DNA of 5,003 bases from Actinomycetes bacterium (GTDB lineage: Bacteria > Actinomycetota > Actinomycetes > Actinomycetales > Cellulomonadaceae). The stretch lies in the NCBI GenBank assembly GCA_023412515.1, contig JAEYNO010000200.1, positions 1 through 5,003 of the forward strand, in the 5' to 3' direction. Below are positions 3,921 through 5,003 of this stretch, one piece after another; within the stretch, counting starts at the first letter, position 1, and every line of letters begins with the position of its first letter. Under the pieces are notes generated by a model, which ran no database searches, was not told the origin of the DNA, and saw only the letters and a program-made list of their open reading frames with translations. The position numbers and the translations under genes were made by a program.

Positions 3921-4856
3921 ATGGCACGCATCTACGAGGACGCCACCGCGCTCGTCGGCAGCACCCCGCTGGTCCGCATCAACAAGATCACGGACGGCGC
4001 CGGCGCGACCGTCGTCGGCAAGCTCGAGTTCTACAACCCGGCCAACTCGGTGAAGGACCGCATCGGCGTCGCGATCATCGACGCCGCCGAGCGGTCGGGC
4101 GAGCTCAAGCCGGGCGGCACGATCGTCGAGGCGACCAGCGGCAACACGGGCATCGCGCTCGCGTTCGTCGGTGCGGCCCGCGGCTACGACGTCGTGCTCA
4201 CGATGCCCGAGACGATGTCGAAGGAGCGCCGCGCGCTGCTGCGCGCGTTCGGCGCCGAGCTCATCCTCACGCCGGGCTCCGAGGGCATGAAGGGCGCGGT
4301 CAACCGCGCCAACGAGATCGTCGCCGAGCGTCCGGGCGCGATCCTCGCGCGGCAGTTCGCCAACGAGGCGAACCCCGAGGTGCACCGCCGCACGACGGCC
4401 GAGGAGATCTGGGCCGACACCGACGGCGAGGTCGACATCGTCGTGGCCGGCATCGGCACGGGCGGCACGATCACGGGCGTCGGGCAGGTGCTCAAGGAGC
4501 GCAAGCCGGGCGTGCAGATCGTCGGCGTCGAGCCCGCCGAGTCGCCGATCCTCAACGGCGGCGCCCCCGGCCCGCACAAGATCCAGGGCATCGGCGCGAA
4601 CTTCGTGCCCGAGATCCTCGACACGAGCGTCTACGACGAGATCATCGACGTCGACGCCGAGACGGCCGTCGCGGTCGCGCGCCGCGCCGCGCGCGAGGAG
4701 GGCCTGCTCGTCGGCATCTCGTCGGGCGCCGCGCTGCACGCCGCCACGCTGCTCGCGCAGCGCCCCGAGAACGCGGGCAAGCTGATCGTCGCGATCATCC
4801 CGTCGTTCGGCGAGCGCTACCTGTCCTCGGTGCTCTACGCCGACCTGCTCGACTGA
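3921..4856 (+). CDS. cysK: Cysteine synthase A (O-acetylserine sulfhydrylase)
   Basis: CysK makes L-cysteine and acetate from O-acetyl-L-serine and sulfide, using pyridoxal phosphate, in the cytoplasm. It is the last step of sulfur assimilation. The protein is 311 residues, the usual length for the family. Lys45 in NPANSVKDR forms the Schiff base. TSGNTG (72-77) is the substrate-binding loop, GTGGT (179-183) binds the cofactor phosphate, and GISSGAA (265-271) and PSFGERYLSS (294-303, Ser295 near the pyridine nitrogen) follow. The protein contains no cysteine, which would help its synthesis during cysteine starvation. The start ATG at 3921 has GAGG four bases before it. A Cys-rich leader ORF lies upstream and probably controls it. 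A serine acetyltransferase-like gene converges from the right. Cystathionine beta-synthase is an alternative within the fold family, but length and motifs favour CysK. Confidence 0.96.
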   Translation: MARIYEDATALVGSTPLVRINKITDGAGATVVGKLEFYNPANSVKDRIGVAIIDAAERSGELKPGGTIVEATSGNTGIALAFVGAARGYDVVLTMPETMSKERRALLRAFGAELILTPGSEGMKGAVNRANEIVAERPGAILARQFANEANPEVHRRTTAEEIWADTDGEVDIVVAGIGTGGTITGVGQVLKERKPGVQIVGVEPAESPILNGGAPGPHKIQGIGANFVPEILDTSVYDEIIDVDAETAVAVARRAAREEGLLVGISSGAALHAATLLAQRPENAGKLIVAIIPSFGERYLSSVLYADLLD

Positions 4857-5003
4857 CACCGGTCCGACGCGCCCGGCCGCCACCGCGCCCGCGGGCACGT
4901 CGGTGATGACGACCGCGTTCGCGCCGACCTGCGCGTCGTCGCCCACCCACACGGGGCCCAGGATCTTGGCGCCCGCGCCGACCACCACCCGGTCGCCGAG
5001 CGT
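4857..5003 (-). CDS. Serine O-acetyltransferase-like C-terminus (partial, 3' end abnormal)
   Basis: The minus strand reads TLGDRVVVGAGAKILG followed by GPVWVGDDAQVGANAVVITDVPAGAVAAG. These are left-handed beta-helix hexapeptide repeats typical of the C-terminal half of CysE/EpsC, which acetylates serine with acetyl-CoA to make the CysK substrate. The catalytic His lies beyond the window, so another hexapeptide acetyltransferase is possible; proximity to cysK favours CysE. Similarity ends near 4872, where the family's usual GVPA is replaced by GRVGP. No minus-strand frame has a stop between 4855 and 5003. This frame stays open through nearly all of antisense cysK, to 3867. Other frames stop at 4837-4835 and 4797-4795, just inside cysK. 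The given left end is the cysK boundary, not a seen stop. A frameshift, a small deletion or a degraded gene end would explain this. Confidence 0.7.

Noticed and set aside
3867..4856. Continuation of the CysE-like frame as a 373-residue protein antisense to cysK
   Set aside because: The sequence past 4872 is Arg/Asp/Ala-rich shadow of cysK codons. It is more likely an open frame left by a lost stop than a real fused domain.

Overview
The window is very GC-rich, with codon third positions almost all G or C. It uses GTG starts, actinobacterial -10 boxes (TANNNT) and tRNA genes without an encoded CCA end. This points to an actinobacterium. The gene set (trigger factor divergent from tRNA-Gly, a DUF1801 protein, an Axe2-like acetyl-xylan-esterase relative, cysK) and the composition suggest a Cellulomonas-like member of the Micrococcales. 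The genus is an inference.

Layout from left to right. Trigger factor (tig) lies on the minus strand at 47-1399, with a GTG start and an acidic C-terminal tail. It is followed by a 309-base gap (1400-1708) holding a candidate tig promoter (minus) and a candidate tRNA promoter (plus). tRNA-Gly(TCC) is at 1709-1779 on the plus strand. A hairpin at 1785-1801 separates it from a convergent DUF1801 gene (1808-2263, minus). tRNA-Pro(TGG) lies upstream of that gene on the same strand (2400-2473). The stretch 2474-2761 has no gene but carries a GC-rich repeat cluster with a 12-bp inverted repeat. A short cytoplasmic SGNH/GDSL esterase follows at 2762-3409 (plus).

The 511-base gap 3410-3920 is the most interesting part. 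After terminator-like hairpins it holds a promoter built around a perfect 12-bp palindrome, then a 5' hairpin. Next comes a 24-codon leader ORF (3653-3727) with a strong ribosome binding site, whose last ten residues include five cysteines. A structured, C-rich RNA leader then runs to cysK (3921-4856), the O-acetylserine sulfhydrylase that makes cysteine. The four complete proteins of the window (1,127 residues) contain one cysteine in total and CysK has none, so five cysteines in a 24-residue peptide stand out. The arrangement looks like cysteine-sensing attenuation: a ribosome slowed at the Cys codons when charged tRNA-Cys is scarce would change the leader fold or Rho access and allow cysK expression.

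At the right edge the minus strand encodes the C-terminal hexapeptide repeats of a serine O-acetyltransferase-like protein (CysE/EpsC), which would make the O-acetylserine used by CysK. It converges on cysK instead of following it. It has no stop codon in any minus-strand frame before entering cysK, so its 3' end looks shifted or damaged.
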